Shown here piece after piece: positions 28,035-36,787 of a stretch of 64,000 nt of DNA. Source of the DNA: Tropicimonas sp. IMCC6043 (GTDB lineage Bacteria > Pseudomonadota > Alphaproteobacteria > Rhodobacterales > Rhodobacteraceae); the NCBI RefSeq assembly GCF_004146235.1, contig NZ_SELO01000001.1, positions 62,001-126,000 of the forward strand, read 5' to 3'. The translations under genes were made by a program, and so were the position numbers. How positions within the stretch are numbered: the first letter of the stretch is position 1; each line of letters opens with the position of its first letter. The notes beneath the pieces were generated by a model. It did not search any database and had not been told where the DNA came from. It saw nothing but the letters and a program-made list of their open reading frames with translations.

Positions 28035-28251
28035 CTGGCTGCTCGTGCCTTTTCTTGATCTTTCCCCGCAGATTAGCGCGGCGGCGGCGGTCTGCCGAGA
28101 GATATCCACAGGTTTTTCCACAGAAGCCGGAACCGTTGCATATCTGTGGTTTTTGCTCTCGCATCCGGCGGCCCCGCTTGCTAGAAGGGCGCGAATTGAA
28201 ATCGGGCGGCTGCGGCGCTGGACTGGCTCCGCGGTCGTCTTCAGTTTGAAG

Positions 28252-28336
28252 GCGGATGTGGCGGAACTGGTAGACGCACCAGATTTAGGTTCTGGCGCCG
28301 CAAGGCGTGGGGGTTCGAGTCCCTTCATCCGCACCA
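28252..28336 (+). tRNA. tRNA-Leu(TAG)
   Basis: Acceptor GCGGATG pairs with CATCCGC at the 3' end; discriminator A at 28333 and encoded CCA at 28334-28336. The anticodon arm CCAGA-TTTAGGT-TCTGG gives anticodon TAG (28286-28288), reading CUA/CUN leucine codons. A long variable arm (CGCCGCAAGGCGT) marks it as a class II tRNA, as expected for leucine, and the T arm GGGGGTTCGAGTCCC (with one imperfect pair) is standard. Confidence 0.97.
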
Positions 28337-28477
28337 ACGACGTTTCGAGGGAGACGTCCGCAGCGTCCGGGCCGAAGAGCCCGGCGGCGGTCGCTCCGGA
28401 GCAACGCCGGGAGCCTTCCGCGGCTGCGCAACTTGCGCCGCGGTCAACAGAACGATGAGGAAGGAAAGAGTCCAGCC

Positions 28478-29809
28478 ATGCAGGTCACCGAGACCCTGAA
28501 AGACGGCTTGAAGCGCGGATACCAGATCACGATCACCGCGGGCGAACTGGATGCCAAGGTGAACGAGAAACTGGCCGAGGCGCAGCCCGGGATCGAGATG
28601 AAGGGCTTCCGCAAGGGCAAGGTGCCGATGGCGCTCCTGAAGAAGCAGTTCGGAACGCGCCTTCTGGGCGAGGCGATGCAGGAAGCCGTCGACGGCGCGA
28701 TGTCGAACCATCTCGAGGAGACCGGTGACCGGCCGGCCCTGCAGCCCGACATCAAGATGGAAGGCGAGAACTGGAAGGAAGGCGACGATGTCGTCGTTTC
28801 CATGTCTTACGAGACGCTGCCCGAGATCGAACAGCCGGAGCTGAAGGACATCACCATCGAGAAGATGGTCGTGAAGGCCGATGACGCGGCGGTGGACGAG
28901 GCGCTGACCGGGCTCGCCGAGCAGGCAAAGAACTTCAAGCCGCGCCGCAAGGGATCCAAGGCCAAGGACGGCGACCAGGTCGTTCTCGATTTTGTCGGCC
29001 GGGTCGACGGCGAGGCCTTCGAAGGCGGGGCGGCGGAGGATTTCCCGCTGGAGCTCGGCTCGGGCCAGTTCATCCCCGGTTTCGAGGAGCAACTCGTCGG
29101 CGTGAAGGTCGACGATGAGGCCGTTGTCACCGTGACCTTCCCCGAGCAGTACCAGGCCGAGAACCTGGCCGGCAAGGAAGCCGAGTTCACCTGCACGATC
29201 AAGGAGATCAAGGCGCCGGCACCGGCAGAGCTCGATGACGAGCTCGCCAAGCAGTTCGGAGCCGAGAGCCTCGACGGGCTGAAGGGCCAGATCCGCGAGC
29301 GGCTGGAGGCCGAATACGCCTCCGCAGCGCGTGCGGTGATGAAGCGCAGCCTTCTCGACAAGCTCGATGCGGCCGTGTCCTTCGACCTGCCGCCGACGCT
29401 GGTCGATGCCGAGGCCAACCAGATCGCGCACCAGCTCTGGCACGAGGACAACCCCGACGTGCACGACCACAACCATGAGAAGGTCGAGCCGACCGAGGAA
29501 CATCGGCGGTTGGCCGAACGCCGCGTGAAGCTCGGGCTCCTGCTGGCGGAGCTTGGCCAGAAGAACGAGATCCAGGTCACGGATGCCGAGATGACCCAGG
29601 CGATTCTGAACCAGGCCCGGCAATATCCCGGCAAGGAGCGCGAGTTCTTCGAATTCGTGCAGCAGAACCAGCAGGTTCAGCAGCAGATCCGGGCGCCGCT
29701 CTTCGAGGACAAGGTCGTCGACTACATCTTCGAACTGGCCGACGTGACCGAGGTCGAGGGCGACAAGGACAAGCTGAAGGCCGCAGTCGAGGCGCTCGAC
29801 GAAGAGTGA
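28478..29809 (+). CDS. tig: Trigger factor
   Basis: Ribosome-associated chaperone and peptidyl-prolyl isomerase, 443 residues. The ribosome-docking signature GFRKGKVP is at residues about 45-52 in the N-terminal domain, the FKBP-type PPIase domain runs about 155-245 ([21 protein letters not shown] ... GFEEQLVG, in part), and the helical C-terminal domain follows with an insertion rich in His/Asp ([15 protein letters not shown]). Start preceded by AGGAAGGAAAG. It ends at a textbook terminator. clpP-clpX, the common neighbours elsewhere, are absent here. Confidence 0.97.
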   Translation: MQVTETLKDGLKRGYQITITAGELDAKVNEKLAEAQPGIEMKGFRKGKVPMALLKKQFGTRLLGEAMQEAVDGAMSNHLEETGDRPALQPDIKMEGENWKEGDDVVVSMSYETLPEIEQPELKDITIEKMVVKADDAAVDEALTGLAEQAKNFKPRRKGSKAKDGDQVVLDFVGRVDGEAFEGGAAEDFPLELGSGQFIPGFEEQLVGVKVDDEAVVTVTFPEQYQAENLAGKEAEFTCTIKEIKAPAPAELDDELAKQFGAESLDGLKGQIRERLEAEYASAARAVMKRSLLDKLDAAVSFDLPPTLVDAEANQIAHQLWHEDNPDVHDHNHEKVEPTEEHRRLAERRVKLGLLLAELGQKNEIQVTDAEMTQAILNQARQYPGKEREFFEFVQQNQQVQQQIRAPLFEDKVVDYIFELADVTEVEGDKDKLKAAVEALDEE

Positions 29810-29830
29810 TCCCGCGCTGATCCGATGCAA

Positions 29831-29859
29831 AAGGCCGCTCTTTCGGAGCGGCCTTTTTT
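29831..29859 (+). terminator. Rho-independent terminator of tig
   Basis: Perfect 10-bp stem AAGGCCGCTC (29831-29840) with GAGCGGCCTT (29846-29855), loop TTTCG, followed by TTTT. Confidence 0.92.
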
Positions 29860-30021
29860 CATGCGCGGTGAGAATAATCGCGCAATCTTCGGCGCATCGG
29901 GTCCGTTCCTGATGCCCGCCGGCCAGCGGTCCCGATGGCCGATGGTTTGACGCCGAAGGGAAATCCCGACTACAGCTTTTCCGCCCGGTCTGAACCATGC
30001 ACAACGGAAGGCTGAGATCCC

Positions 30022-30945
30022 ATGACCCCGTCCTGTGAAGATGTCCTGTTCGTCGGAGCGCTGACTCTCGATTCGCTCTACCGGGTCGATGACTTCTCAC
30101 GCGGGCCGGGCAAATACATCGCTCGCGAAAAGCTGGACACCGCCTCCGGCATGGCCTCGAACGCGGCGACGGCGGCGGCCCGGCTCGGCGGACGCCCGGC
30201 CCTTTGGGCCAGCGTCGGCGACGACGCGGCGGCCCCGGCCCTGATCGGCGAGATCGTGGCCGAAGGGGTGGATTGCCGCCATGTCCGCCGTGTGTCGGGC
30301 GGCCGGAGCGCGACCGCGACGATCGTGGTGGATGCGACGGGGGAACGCTGGGTGCTGGTGGATTACGATCCCCGAACGCAGGCCGTCCCCTCAGCCGACG
30401 AGTTGCCTCCGGTGCACTTCTACGCTGCCGTGATGGCAGATGTGCGCTGGCCCGGCGCCGCGAAGATGGCGCTCGAGGCCGCGCGACATGTTGGCCGACC
30501 CGCGATCCTTGACGCGGATGTGGCACCGGAAGACGTGCTGACCCTGCTTGCTGCAAGCGCAACGCACATCGTCGCCTCGGCCCCGGCCGCCGAGATCCTG
30601 ACGGGCGAAACTTCGCCCGGCGCCGCCGCACGGCGGCTCTGCGCGCGCCATGGCTGTTTCGCCTGCGTCACCGATGGCGGCGCGGGCGCGTTCTGGACTG
30701 GACCGGACACTGGCGAAATCCGTCACGTCGTTCCTCCGCGCGTCGAGGTCGTGGACACCAACGGGGCAGGCGACGTGTTCCACGGTGCCTTTGCCCAGGC
30801 GCTCGCCGAGGGTCGATCGCCGGAAACGGCGCTGCGCTTCGCGAGCGCGGCGGCGGCGTTGAAATGCACCGTGGTCGGCGGCCGCCTCGGCGCGCCGAAC
30901 CGCCAGAGAACGCTGGAGTTGATGAAGGCAAGCTACGGCGAATGA
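30022..30945 (+). CDS. PfkB family carbohydrate kinase
   Basis: 307-residue ribokinase-fold sugar kinase. N-terminal GALTLDSLYRVDDF and glycine pair SGMASNAATAAARLG bind substrate; the C-terminal signature DTNGAGDVFHGAF holds the catalytic Asp and anion-hole GAGD. Ketohexokinase-like or KDG-kinase-like activity is possible, but specificity is not readable. It stands alone between the tig terminator and tRNA-His, without transporter or sugar-catabolic genes nearby. Confidence 0.92.
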   Translation: MTPSCEDVLFVGALTLDSLYRVDDFSRGPGKYIAREKLDTASGMASNAATAAARLGGRPALWASVGDDAAAPALIGEIVAEGVDCRHVRRVSGGRSATATIVVDATGERWVLVDYDPRTQAVPSADELPPVHFYAAVMADVRWPGAAKMALEAARHVGRPAILDADVAPEDVLTLLAASATHIVASAPAAEILTGETSPGAAARRLCARHGCFACVTDGGAGAFWTGPDTGEIRHVVPPRVEVVDTNGAGDVFHGAFAQALAEGRSPETALRFASAAAALKCTVVGGRLGAPNRQRTLELMKASYGE

Positions 30946-31062
30946 AGTTGAAACGACACAGCGCTCGAAACTGTCCGGGTCACTTCCCGGTGCCGTGCAG
31001 ACATGCTTTGCCGACAGGGAGCGGTCCCAACGACCCGATCTTGAATATCTCATTGATTCTGA

Positions 31063-31139
31063 TGGTACCGCCTCCCTGGCTTGAACAGGGGACCTCTGGA
31101 TCCACAATCCAGCGCTCTAACCAACTGAGCTAAGGCGGC
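31063..31139 (-). tRNA. tRNA-His(GTG), lacking encoded G-1
   Basis: Read on the minus strand: acceptor GCCGCCT (31139-31133) with AGGCGGT (31073-31067; first pair G-U), discriminator A73 (31066), encoded CCA (31065-31063). Anticodon arm CTGGA-TTGTGGA-TCCAG gives GTG (31105-31103). The base before G1 is T, so no G-1 is encoded, and the discriminator is A rather than C. This is the unusual tRNA-His form known from a large clade of alphaproteobacteria. Confidence 0.97.
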
Positions 31140-31269
31140 ACAGGGCGGTGATTTAGCCCGAGGCGCGATCGTGTGCAAGGGCAAAGCGGACGGTTTGGGA
31201 CGCTTCCTTCCGCTCCCTTGCCCAGGACCGCGCCCCGGTATAGCGAAGAGCGCGACACAGGAGGGTCCG

Positions 31270-31470
31270 ATGGGGATCGACAGGGAAAGCGATATTTCGG
31301 CCAATCTGCAGATCGGCCCGACCACGCTCGGCATGGTGCGCATCTATATCGAGGCGGAAGGCGTGGACCTGCCGCTCGATTTCGAGCCCGACGAAGCGGA
31401 GGAGATTGCCGAGGAACTGCGCGCGGCGGCGAATCTGGCGCGAAAATCGGGCAAGGGACGCAAGGGGTAG
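31270..31470 (+). CDS. DUF6324 family small protein
   Basis: 66-residue acidic protein starting MGIDRESDISANLQIG with the conserved core TTLGMVRIYIEAEGVDLPLDFEP and DEAEEIAEELRAAA (partly quoted). It matches what I know as DUF6324, a small cytoplasmic family restricted mostly to Rhodobacteraceae, of unknown function. GGAGGG lies six bases before the ATG, which rules out the longer upstream frame. It is convergent with mmcB. Confidence 0.85.
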   Translation: MGIDRESDISANLQIGPTTLGMVRIYIEAEGVDLPLDFEPDEAEEIAEELRAAANLARKSGKGRKG

Positions 31471-31484
31471 CGACGGCCGGCGCC

Positions 31485-31961
31485 TCAGCGCTCCTCTCCG
31501 AGCAGGCCGCTCACGCCGGGGTCGCGGAAGGCGTGCAGCCGGCGCGCGGCGTGGCGGGCGAAGGTCTGGGTGATGACCTTGCGGCGGGCGCCGGCGAGCT
31601 TGTGTTCGGGTGCCATGCGCAGGATCTCGGCGTCATAGGCATCGGCAATGACGAGGCCCGTTTCGGGTGGCAGCAACTCCGTGGGGAAATCGCCATCGAC
31701 GGCCCAGAAGAAGCGGTCGCACCAGTCGAGATAGCCCTGCCACTTGCGGTCGGAGATGAAATCGGTGCGGCTCGACTTGCATTCCACGACCCAGATCTCG
31801 CCCTTTGGCCCGAGTGCCATGACATCGACCCGGAGGCCGGGGCAGGGCACCAGCTCCTCGACCGCGACGAAACCGAGGCTGGCGAGGTGGCGGCAGGTGC
31901 CGCGGGCCAGGAGCTGGCCGGGCATGAGCGCGCCCGGCGTCGGAGAGGTCGTATCGGACAT
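31485..31961 (-). CDS. mmcB: MmcB family DNA repair protein
   Basis: 158-residue PD-(D/E)XK-type protein (DUF1052). The catalytic-core pattern is visible: RVDVMALGPKGEIWVVECKSSRTDF (Asp, then ExK), followed by YLDWCDRFFWAVD. In Caulobacter, MmcB is an SOS-induced protein needed for mitomycin C resistance. Start MSDTTSPTPG at 31961 was chosen because a promoter with a LexA box lies immediately upstream, leaving room only for a leaderless or near-leaderless message; an in-frame ATG at 32039 lies upstream of that promoter. Confidence 0.9.
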   Translation of the reverse strand: MSDTTSPTPGALMPGQLLARGTCRHLASLGFVAVEELVPCPGLRVDVMALGPKGEIWVVECKSSRTDFISDRKWQGYLDWCDRFFWAVDGDFPTELLPPETGLVIADAYDAEILRMAPEHKLAGARRKVITQTFARHAARRLHAFRDPGVSGLLGEER

Positions 31962-31967
31962 GGTGGC

Positions 31968-31996
31968 ATTGTGAACGTTTCGAGAACATCTGGCAA
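31968..31996 (-). promoter_or_regulatory. LexA-controlled promoter of mmcB
   Basis: On the minus strand: -35 TTGCCA (31996-31991), 17-bp spacer, -10 CACAAT (31973-31968). Between them lies GTTC-N7-GTTC (31987-31973), an exact match to the alphaproteobacterial LexA operator. The expected transcription start falls at or within a base or two of the mmcB ATG. Confidence 0.8.
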
Positions 31997-32180
31997 TCCT
32001 GAGCGGGCGCCCCGGAGCGGTGACGAAGATTTCCATCATCCCTCTTGTGGAGCGCGCGGCGCGGGCCTATCTCGGGCTTGGCGGATCTGTCCTTCTCGTG
32101 CCGGGGCCAAATTCCAGTGGCCTTAAGCAATTCCGAGGGAGCTGGCTCTGTCCGGACCCTGGTTCGGTTACCTGGCGCCC

Positions 32181-32196
32181 ACCTGTATATACAGGT
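32181..32196. promoter_or_regulatory. Perfect 16-bp palindrome, candidate operator
   Basis: ACCTGTATATACAGGT reads identically on both strands and stands out as A+T-rich in a G+C-rich stretch. The half-sites ACCTGTA/TACAGGT are those of a lux box, and CTGTATATACAG recalls an enterobacterial SOS box, but in both cases the spacing is 4 bp too short. No regulator gene is adjacent. Confidence 0.5.
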
Positions 32197-32344
32197 CCTC
32201 GGGAATGAGATGCCCTCACGGATGCGTACGGTCCCCGCCACATAGCATCGCCCGCTGTACTCCCAATGGAGGCTCGGGCGATTCTGATTCAAGGACACGT
32301 GATCTCGATCGGCACAGGAGCCGGGGAGCAACGCGGCGATCGCC

Positions 32345-32665
32345 TCAGCGGTGGTCCTCGGACGTCGCAAGCGGGATGCGGCCGTCCTTTGGCACTCTCG
32401 GCGTGGCGAAGGTGATGCGTTTGCCGCGGCCGGAGTCCTCGTCGTCCGACGCCATCCGCATGATCGAAATGCCGAACTGAACGCCGGCAAAGACGATTCC
32501 GTTGAAAATGAAGAGCATCAGGACGGCGATCCAGCCACCGCTCGTATGCGTGACGAGATGCCAGAGGTTGACGACGTTCAGCGACAGCAGAAGCGCGACG
32601 AAGACGGCCGACAGGAGATATCCGATCGCGACCTGACGGATATAGAGGCGGACGAGTTTCGGCAT
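32345..32665 (-). CDS. Two-pass inner-membrane protein, conserved, function unknown
   Basis: 106 residues from MPKLVRLYIRQV: two hydrophobic helices (AIGYLLSAVFVALLLSLNVV and WIAVLMLFIFNGIVFAGVQF) separated by WHLVTHTSGG, then a basic, hydrophilic tail ending TSEDHR. AAAGG lies eight bases before the chosen ATG; two upstream in-frame ATGs (32695, 32680) lack this. I recall similar short proteins across Rhodobacteraceae but no function is known to me. It lies alone between mmcB and the CoA-transferase gene. Confidence 0.82.
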   Translation of the reverse strand: MPKLVRLYIRQVAIGYLLSAVFVALLLSLNVVNLWHLVTHTSGGWIAVLMLFIFNGIVFAGVQFGISIMRMASDDEDSGRGKRITFATPRVPKDGRIPLATSEDHR

Positions 32666-32844
32666 TGCCGGGCCTTTCATCGATGTGTTGCGCATTGTCT
32701 TGCAAATTTAGCGCAGACCGTCGCCGAGGCAAAACGGTTTCTGAATATGTTGCGGCACCTCACCGGGACGTTAGACCGACCGCGTGCAACCGCCACCGGG
32801 CGCACCGGACCGGCTGATCCGGCGCGGCTGCAACCATGCGGGCG

Positions 32845-34362
32845 TCAGACGCGCATGGTCTTTGTCTCAAGGAACCGCTGGTGCCAGGAGAGCGCCTCGC
32901 CGGGCATCGAGGGCGTGTGCAGCCCAAGCGCGTTCTTCAGCGAACGGGCGTAGTAGTCCTCGAGCATCGGCCGGTAGTCCGGGTGGGCGCAGTTCTTCAT
33001 GATCAGCTGGGCGCGCTGCTTCGGTGGCAGGCCACGCAGGTCCGCAAGCCCCTGTTCGGTGACGATGACCTGCACGTCCTGCGTGATGTGGTCGGTATGG
33101 CTTACCATCGGAACGATCGTCGAGATGTCGCCTCCCTTTGCGACCGACGGAGAGACGAAGCAGGAGAGATAGGCATTGCGGGTGAAATCGCCCGAGCCGC
33201 CGATGCCGTTCATGATCCGGCTGCCCATGACATGGGTCGAATTGATGTTGCCGTAGATGTCGGCCTCGATCATTCCGTTCATCGAGATCGTGCCAAGGCG
33301 GCGGATGACCTCCGGGTGGTTCGAGATCTCCTGCGGGCGCAGGATGATCTTGTCGTGGTAGAAGTCGAGATTCTCGCGGAAGCGCTTGGACGCCGTGTCG
33401 GAGAGGCCGAAGGCGGTCGACGAGGCACAGATCATCTTCCCGTCGTCGATCAGGTCCATCATGCCGTCCTGGATGACCTCGGTATAGGCCATCAGATCGT
33501 GGAACGGCGTGTCGCGCAGCCCGGCCAGCACCGCGTTGGCGACATTGCCCACGCCCGACTGTAGCGGCAACAGCTTGTTGGTGAGCCGGCCCTTCGCCAC
33601 CTCGTGCTTGAGGAACTCCATCAGGTGGCCGGCGATGGTGAGGGAGACGTCGTCGAGCGGCGGGAAGGGGGCGTTCTTGTCCGGCTGGTTGGTCTCGATG
33701 ATGCCGACGACCTTGTGCGGATCGCAGCGGAAGCAGCACTGGCCGATCCGGTCATTGGCATGGATCATCGGGATCGGCACGCGGTTGGGTGGGAGCGCAG
33801 TGCCGTAATAGATGTCGTGCATTCCGAACATCCGTTCGTCATGCCAGCTGTTGACCTCGAGGATGACCTTGTCGGCCATGTCGATCCAGGTCTTGTTGTT
33901 CCCGACCGATGTTGCCGGGACGAGCGAGCCGTCCTCGTTCACCGCGGTGACCTCGATCACGGCCACGTCGAGATTGCCGAAGAACCCCTCCCACACCATC
34001 GGCGCGACATGCGAGAGGTGAAGGTCGAAATAGTCCATCTCGGCGCGGTTGATCCGTTCGCGCTCGATCGGGTCGGAGTTGTAAGGAAGCCGGTATTTGA
34101 TCGCGTCGGCCTTGGCCAGCGCGCCGTCGAGATCCGGCCCGGTGGAGGCGCCCGTCCAGAGGTTGATCTTGAACTCGTCGCCGGCGGCATGGACGGCCTC
34201 GATCCGGTCAGCCAGCGCCGGGGGCAGGGCGTTCGGATAACCCGAACCGGTGAAACCGCTCATGCCGACGGTGTCACCCGATTTGATCAGGCCGGCGGCG
34301 TCTTCGGCGGTCATGATTTTCGAACGGAGTTGCGCGTTTTTGATACGATCGTGCGTGGCCAC
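32845..34362 (-). CDS. Acetyl-CoA hydrolase/succinyl-CoA:acetate CoA-transferase family protein
   Basis: 505-residue class I CoA-transferase of the Ach1/AarC/YgfH type. These move CoA between acetate and succinate (or propionate) or hydrolyse acetyl-CoA through a glutamyl-CoA thioester. The expected catalytic Glu lies in MAYTEVIQDG; the CoA-pocket LQSGVGNVANAVLAG, and the C-terminal IVTEQGLADLRGLPPKQRA, are canonical. Start is a GTG (34362) with GGAGAG seven bases upstream; the open frame continues upstream but without family similarity. It is not next to citric-acid-cycle genes, so its role in acetate handling is inferred from the family only. Confidence 0.93.
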   Translation of the reverse strand: MATHDRIKNAQLRSKIMTAEDAAGLIKSGDTVGMSGFTGSGYPNALPPALADRIEAVHAAGDEFKINLWTGASTGPDLDGALAKADAIKYRLPYNSDPIERERINRAEMDYFDLHLSHVAPMVWEGFFGNLDVAVIEVTAVNEDGSLVPATSVGNNKTWIDMADKVILEVNSWHDERMFGMHDIYYGTALPPNRVPIPMIHANDRIGQCCFRCDPHKVVGIIETNQPDKNAPFPPLDDVSLTIAGHLMEFLKHEVAKGRLTNKLLPLQSGVGNVANAVLAGLRDTPFHDLMAYTEVIQDGMMDLIDDGKMICASSTAFGLSDTASKRFRENLDFYHDKIILRPQEISNHPEVIRRLGTISMNGMIEADIYGNINSTHVMGSRIMNGIGGSGDFTRNAYLSCFVSPSVAKGGDISTIVPMVSHTDHITQDVQVIVTEQGLADLRGLPPKQRAQLIMKNCAHPDYRPMLEDYYARSLKNALGLHTPSMPGEALSWHQRFLETKTMRV

Positions 34363-34834
34363 GACTTGTCTCTCCTTGTTTTTCGCCCGCCCTGCGGCGG
34401 TTCCGGCGTCTGTCGGATCGCTTGAGCACAAGGTGCTCCCGGCGACACCGCAAAACCACCGCTTCCCGCTTCGCCGCGAGTGGGCCAAATGCGGGCGGTA
34501 TGGCAGTGAAATAGGCGCAAATCCGAAGCGCGATCAATGCGACCAGTCAGCGTGATCCCATTGTGTGTTCGCTGCGCCGCAACAAGTCATTTATCGTATT
34601 GAAATATATATAAAATAACAGAGTTGCACTGGCTGCAATCCGGGCTTTCGCGGTGTCTTGCAAGCCGCGTAGAGTTCAAGTCGCCGCGCATTGCCCCGAA
34701 AACGGGATTTTATGGCCGCGGTTTAGCGGTTTTCCGGGGAACGCCCGCCGTTTTTGTCATTCTGCGACGCGGCTTGGCGAATCGGAGCGCTGAACGGCGC
34801 TTCCTGCATGCGGCGAGTTTTCGGGAGAGGGGCC
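34363..34834. other. Intergenic region with an A+T-rich block
   Basis: 472 bp between two minus-strand genes. Bases 34586-34622 form an A+T-rich island (TTTATCGTATTGAAATATATATAAAATAAC) unlike the surroundings. On the minus strand TTGATC (34537-34532) with a 17-bp spacer to CTATTT is a possible promoter for the CoA-transferase gene. Near 34692-34738 CCCCGAAAAC and GTTTTCCGGGG form an imperfect inverted repeat. No gene seen. Confidence 0.45.
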
Positions 34835-36787
34835 CTATGGAAGGCTGCGCCGCAGCGCTTCGATCTCCGGAGCGCCGGGGTTTTGCGAGAGCGCCTCGTC
34901 GAGCGCCGCGCGCGCTTCCGCGACACGCCCGGCCGCGGCTTCGAGCCGGACGATCAGGGACCACGCCGAGACCAGTTGCGGATCGAGCGACACCGCCTCG
35001 CGGAATGCTGCGAGGGCGCCTTCCAGGTTGCGCGTGGTCAGCCCGATGCCGCCAAGCACGAGCTGGGTCTCGGGGAAATCGCTGCTGGCGGCGAGGCTGG
35101 CCTGCCATTCGCGCATTGCGCCGTCGAGTGGGGCGGCGTAGCGGTCCGGGAGGCGGGCGATCGGGGCGCCGAGCATCTCGCGGGCGGCGGCAATGCGCAC
35201 CGCGCGGACGGGATCGGAGAGCAGCGGCAGCAGGCGCGGGATGCCTTCGGTGGGTGGCGCTGCGCGCTGGACGGCCGGCGCGTTGGACCGCACCATCGGG
35301 TCGGGGTCTTCGAGCAGCGGCGCGAGGCGCTCGGCATCTTCCGGCCGGGCCACGGGGGCGATCATTTCCAGCGCCGTGGCGCGGACGATGCCGGGCAGCC
35401 CCGAGAGCGCGATCTCGACGAGGTTGTCCTGCTCGGAGAGGTCGCCGTTGCGGAAGGCGGCGAAAGTGGTGGCGAAATGCGGGCCGCGATGCGGGGACTC
35501 GGGGAAGCGCGCCTCGACCTCGGCCGCCGCCCAGGCGGCGCCCTCCTCGGCATGGCAGTCGGTGCAGGCGTTCGGCGCGCCGGTTGCCACCGTCAGGTCC
35601 GGCCGCGGAATGCGGAAGGAGTGGTCGCGCCGGCCGTCGACGCCCATATAGACCCGCTCGATCATGTGGCAGGACACACATTGCGCGCCTTCTGTGTCCG
35701 GCTCATGGAAATGGTGGTCCTGGCTGTCATAATCAGCCAGGCGAAGCGTCGGGAAATCCGGGTTGCCGGCGAGCGAGTGGCAGGTCGTGCAGATGTCGTT
35801 GCCGTCATTCATGTGTTTGGCGCTGTGGACATCGTGGCAATCCGAACAGGTCACGGCTTTTTCGTACATCTTCGATTGCAGGAAGGATCCGTAGACATAG
35901 ACCTCGTCGAGGATCTGCCCGTCGGCCTCGTAGAGTGGCGCGCGCAGGGTCGAGAGGCGGTAGGCGTCGTGAAACGGCGTGCCGGGCAACGGCGAGCCCT
36001 CGAGCATGATGCCGCGCCTTGCATGGCAGGAGGCGCATTGCTGGATCTCGGTCTCGGTATCGCCCTCGGCGAAGCTGATGGTCAGGCCAAAGGCGTCGAG
36101 GCCGGCGGGCGGCCAGTCCGCGGGCGGGCTGTCCCAGCCGGCCCAGTCCAGATGCGCCGAGCCCGGACCGTGGCAGGCCTCGCAGCCGACGCCGATCTCG
36201 GAATAGGTGGAACTGTAGCGCCGCGTGATGGGGTCGTAGTTCCGGCGGTAGTCGGTCGAATGGCACTCCGCGCAACGCGCGTTCCAGGTCTTGTAGGGGC
36301 CAGTCCAGTGGAAGGCGTCCGAGGCCGGAAGGTCCTGATCGGGATACATGTGGAACCACTCGTCGCGCTCGGTGTCCCAGGGAATATCGAAACTCTGGAA
36401 GCGGCCCGGTTCGGTCTCGACGAAATACTGCTGGAGCGGCGTGATGCCGATCACGCCGGCGACCGGCCAACGCGTGATCGCGCCATCGGGCCCGTCGCTC
36501 TCGATGAAGGGCTGGCCGTCTTCCGTCGTGAACCGCGTGGTGACGCCACGATGCTCAAAGGTCACGTCGTCGAAATCGCCAAGCGTGATCTCGCCGGGCG
36601 GCGTCCAGGCGAGGTCGTGATGCGAGCCTGTCCAGTCCTCCCATTCGCCCTCGTGGCAGGCGATACAGGCCTCGGTGCCGACATAGTCCGGCGGCGTCCA
36701 GGCATTGTCCTGCGCCGGGGCGGTCGTGGCCGTGGCAAGGAACAGGAGGGCGGGGAGGAGCGGCAGGGACAGGCAGGCGGCGCGCAT
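34835..36787 (-). CDS. Octaheme c-type cytochrome with HEAT/TPR-like C-terminus
   Basis: 650-residue secreted protein: signal peptide (residues 1-26), then eight CXXCH haem-binding motifs at residues 41, 172, 202, 251, 314, 333, 370 and 408 (CIACH, CAECH, CEACH, CASCH, CSDCH, CTTCH, CVSCH, CTDCH). A block GVIGITPLQQYFVE between haems 1 and 2 is typical of a c554-related multihaem family. After residue 430 come HEAT-like repeats (GIVRATALEMIAPVARPEDAERL; DPVRAVRIAAAREML) and TPR-like helices (LEGALAAFREAVSLDPQLVSAW) (quoted in part). It probably handles electrons in the periplasm; partner unknown. It stands alone, without a quinol oxidase or reductase gene beside it. Confidence 0.9.
   Translation of the reverse strand: MRAACLSLPLLPALLFLATATTAPAQDNAWTPPDYVGTEACIACHEGEWEDWTGSHHDLAWTPPGEITLGDFDDVTFEHRGVTTRFTTEDGQPFIESDGPDGAITRWPVAGVIGITPLQQYFVETEPGRFQSFDIPWDTERDEWFHMYPDQDLPASDAFHWTGPYKTWNARCAECHSTDYRRNYDPITRRYSSTYSEIGVGCEACHGPGSAHLDWAGWDSPPADWPPAGLDAFGLTISFAEGDTETEIQQCASCHARRGIMLEGSPLPGTPFHDAYRLSTLRAPLYEADGQILDEVYVYGSFLQSKMYEKAVTCSDCHDVHSAKHMNDGNDICTTCHSLAGNPDFPTLRLADYDSQDHHFHEPDTEGAQCVSCHMIERVYMGVDGRRDHSFRIPRPDLTVATGAPNACTDCHAEEGAAWAAAEVEARFPESPHRGPHFATTFAAFRNGDLSEQDNLVEIALSGLPGIVRATALEMIAPVARPEDAERLAPLLEDPDPMVRSNAPAVQRAAPPTEGIPRLLPLLSDPVRAVRIAAAREMLGAPIARLPDRYAAPLDGAMREWQASLAASSDFPETQLVLGGIGLTTRNLEGALAAFREAVSLDPQLVSAWSLIVRLEAAAGRVAEARAALDEALSQNPGAPEIEALRRSLP

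Larger units (their letters stand above)
31962..32344. other. Intergenic region with LexA promoter and a 16-bp palindrome
   Basis: 383 bp between mmcB and the next gene. The first 35 bp hold the mmcB promoter and LexA box. At 32181-32196 is a perfect palindrome (separate entry). No open frame here looks coding. Confidence 0.6.

Noticed and set aside
28325-30631. 768-codon open frame on the minus strand opposite trigger factor and the sugar kinase
   Set aside because: Spans two genuine genes, a terminator and part of a tRNA gene; no recognisable domain.
32181-32196. Reading the palindrome as a lux box or an SOS box
   Set aside because: Half-sites agree but the spacing is 4 bp too short for either, and no LuxR-type gene is nearby; kept only as an unassigned operator.
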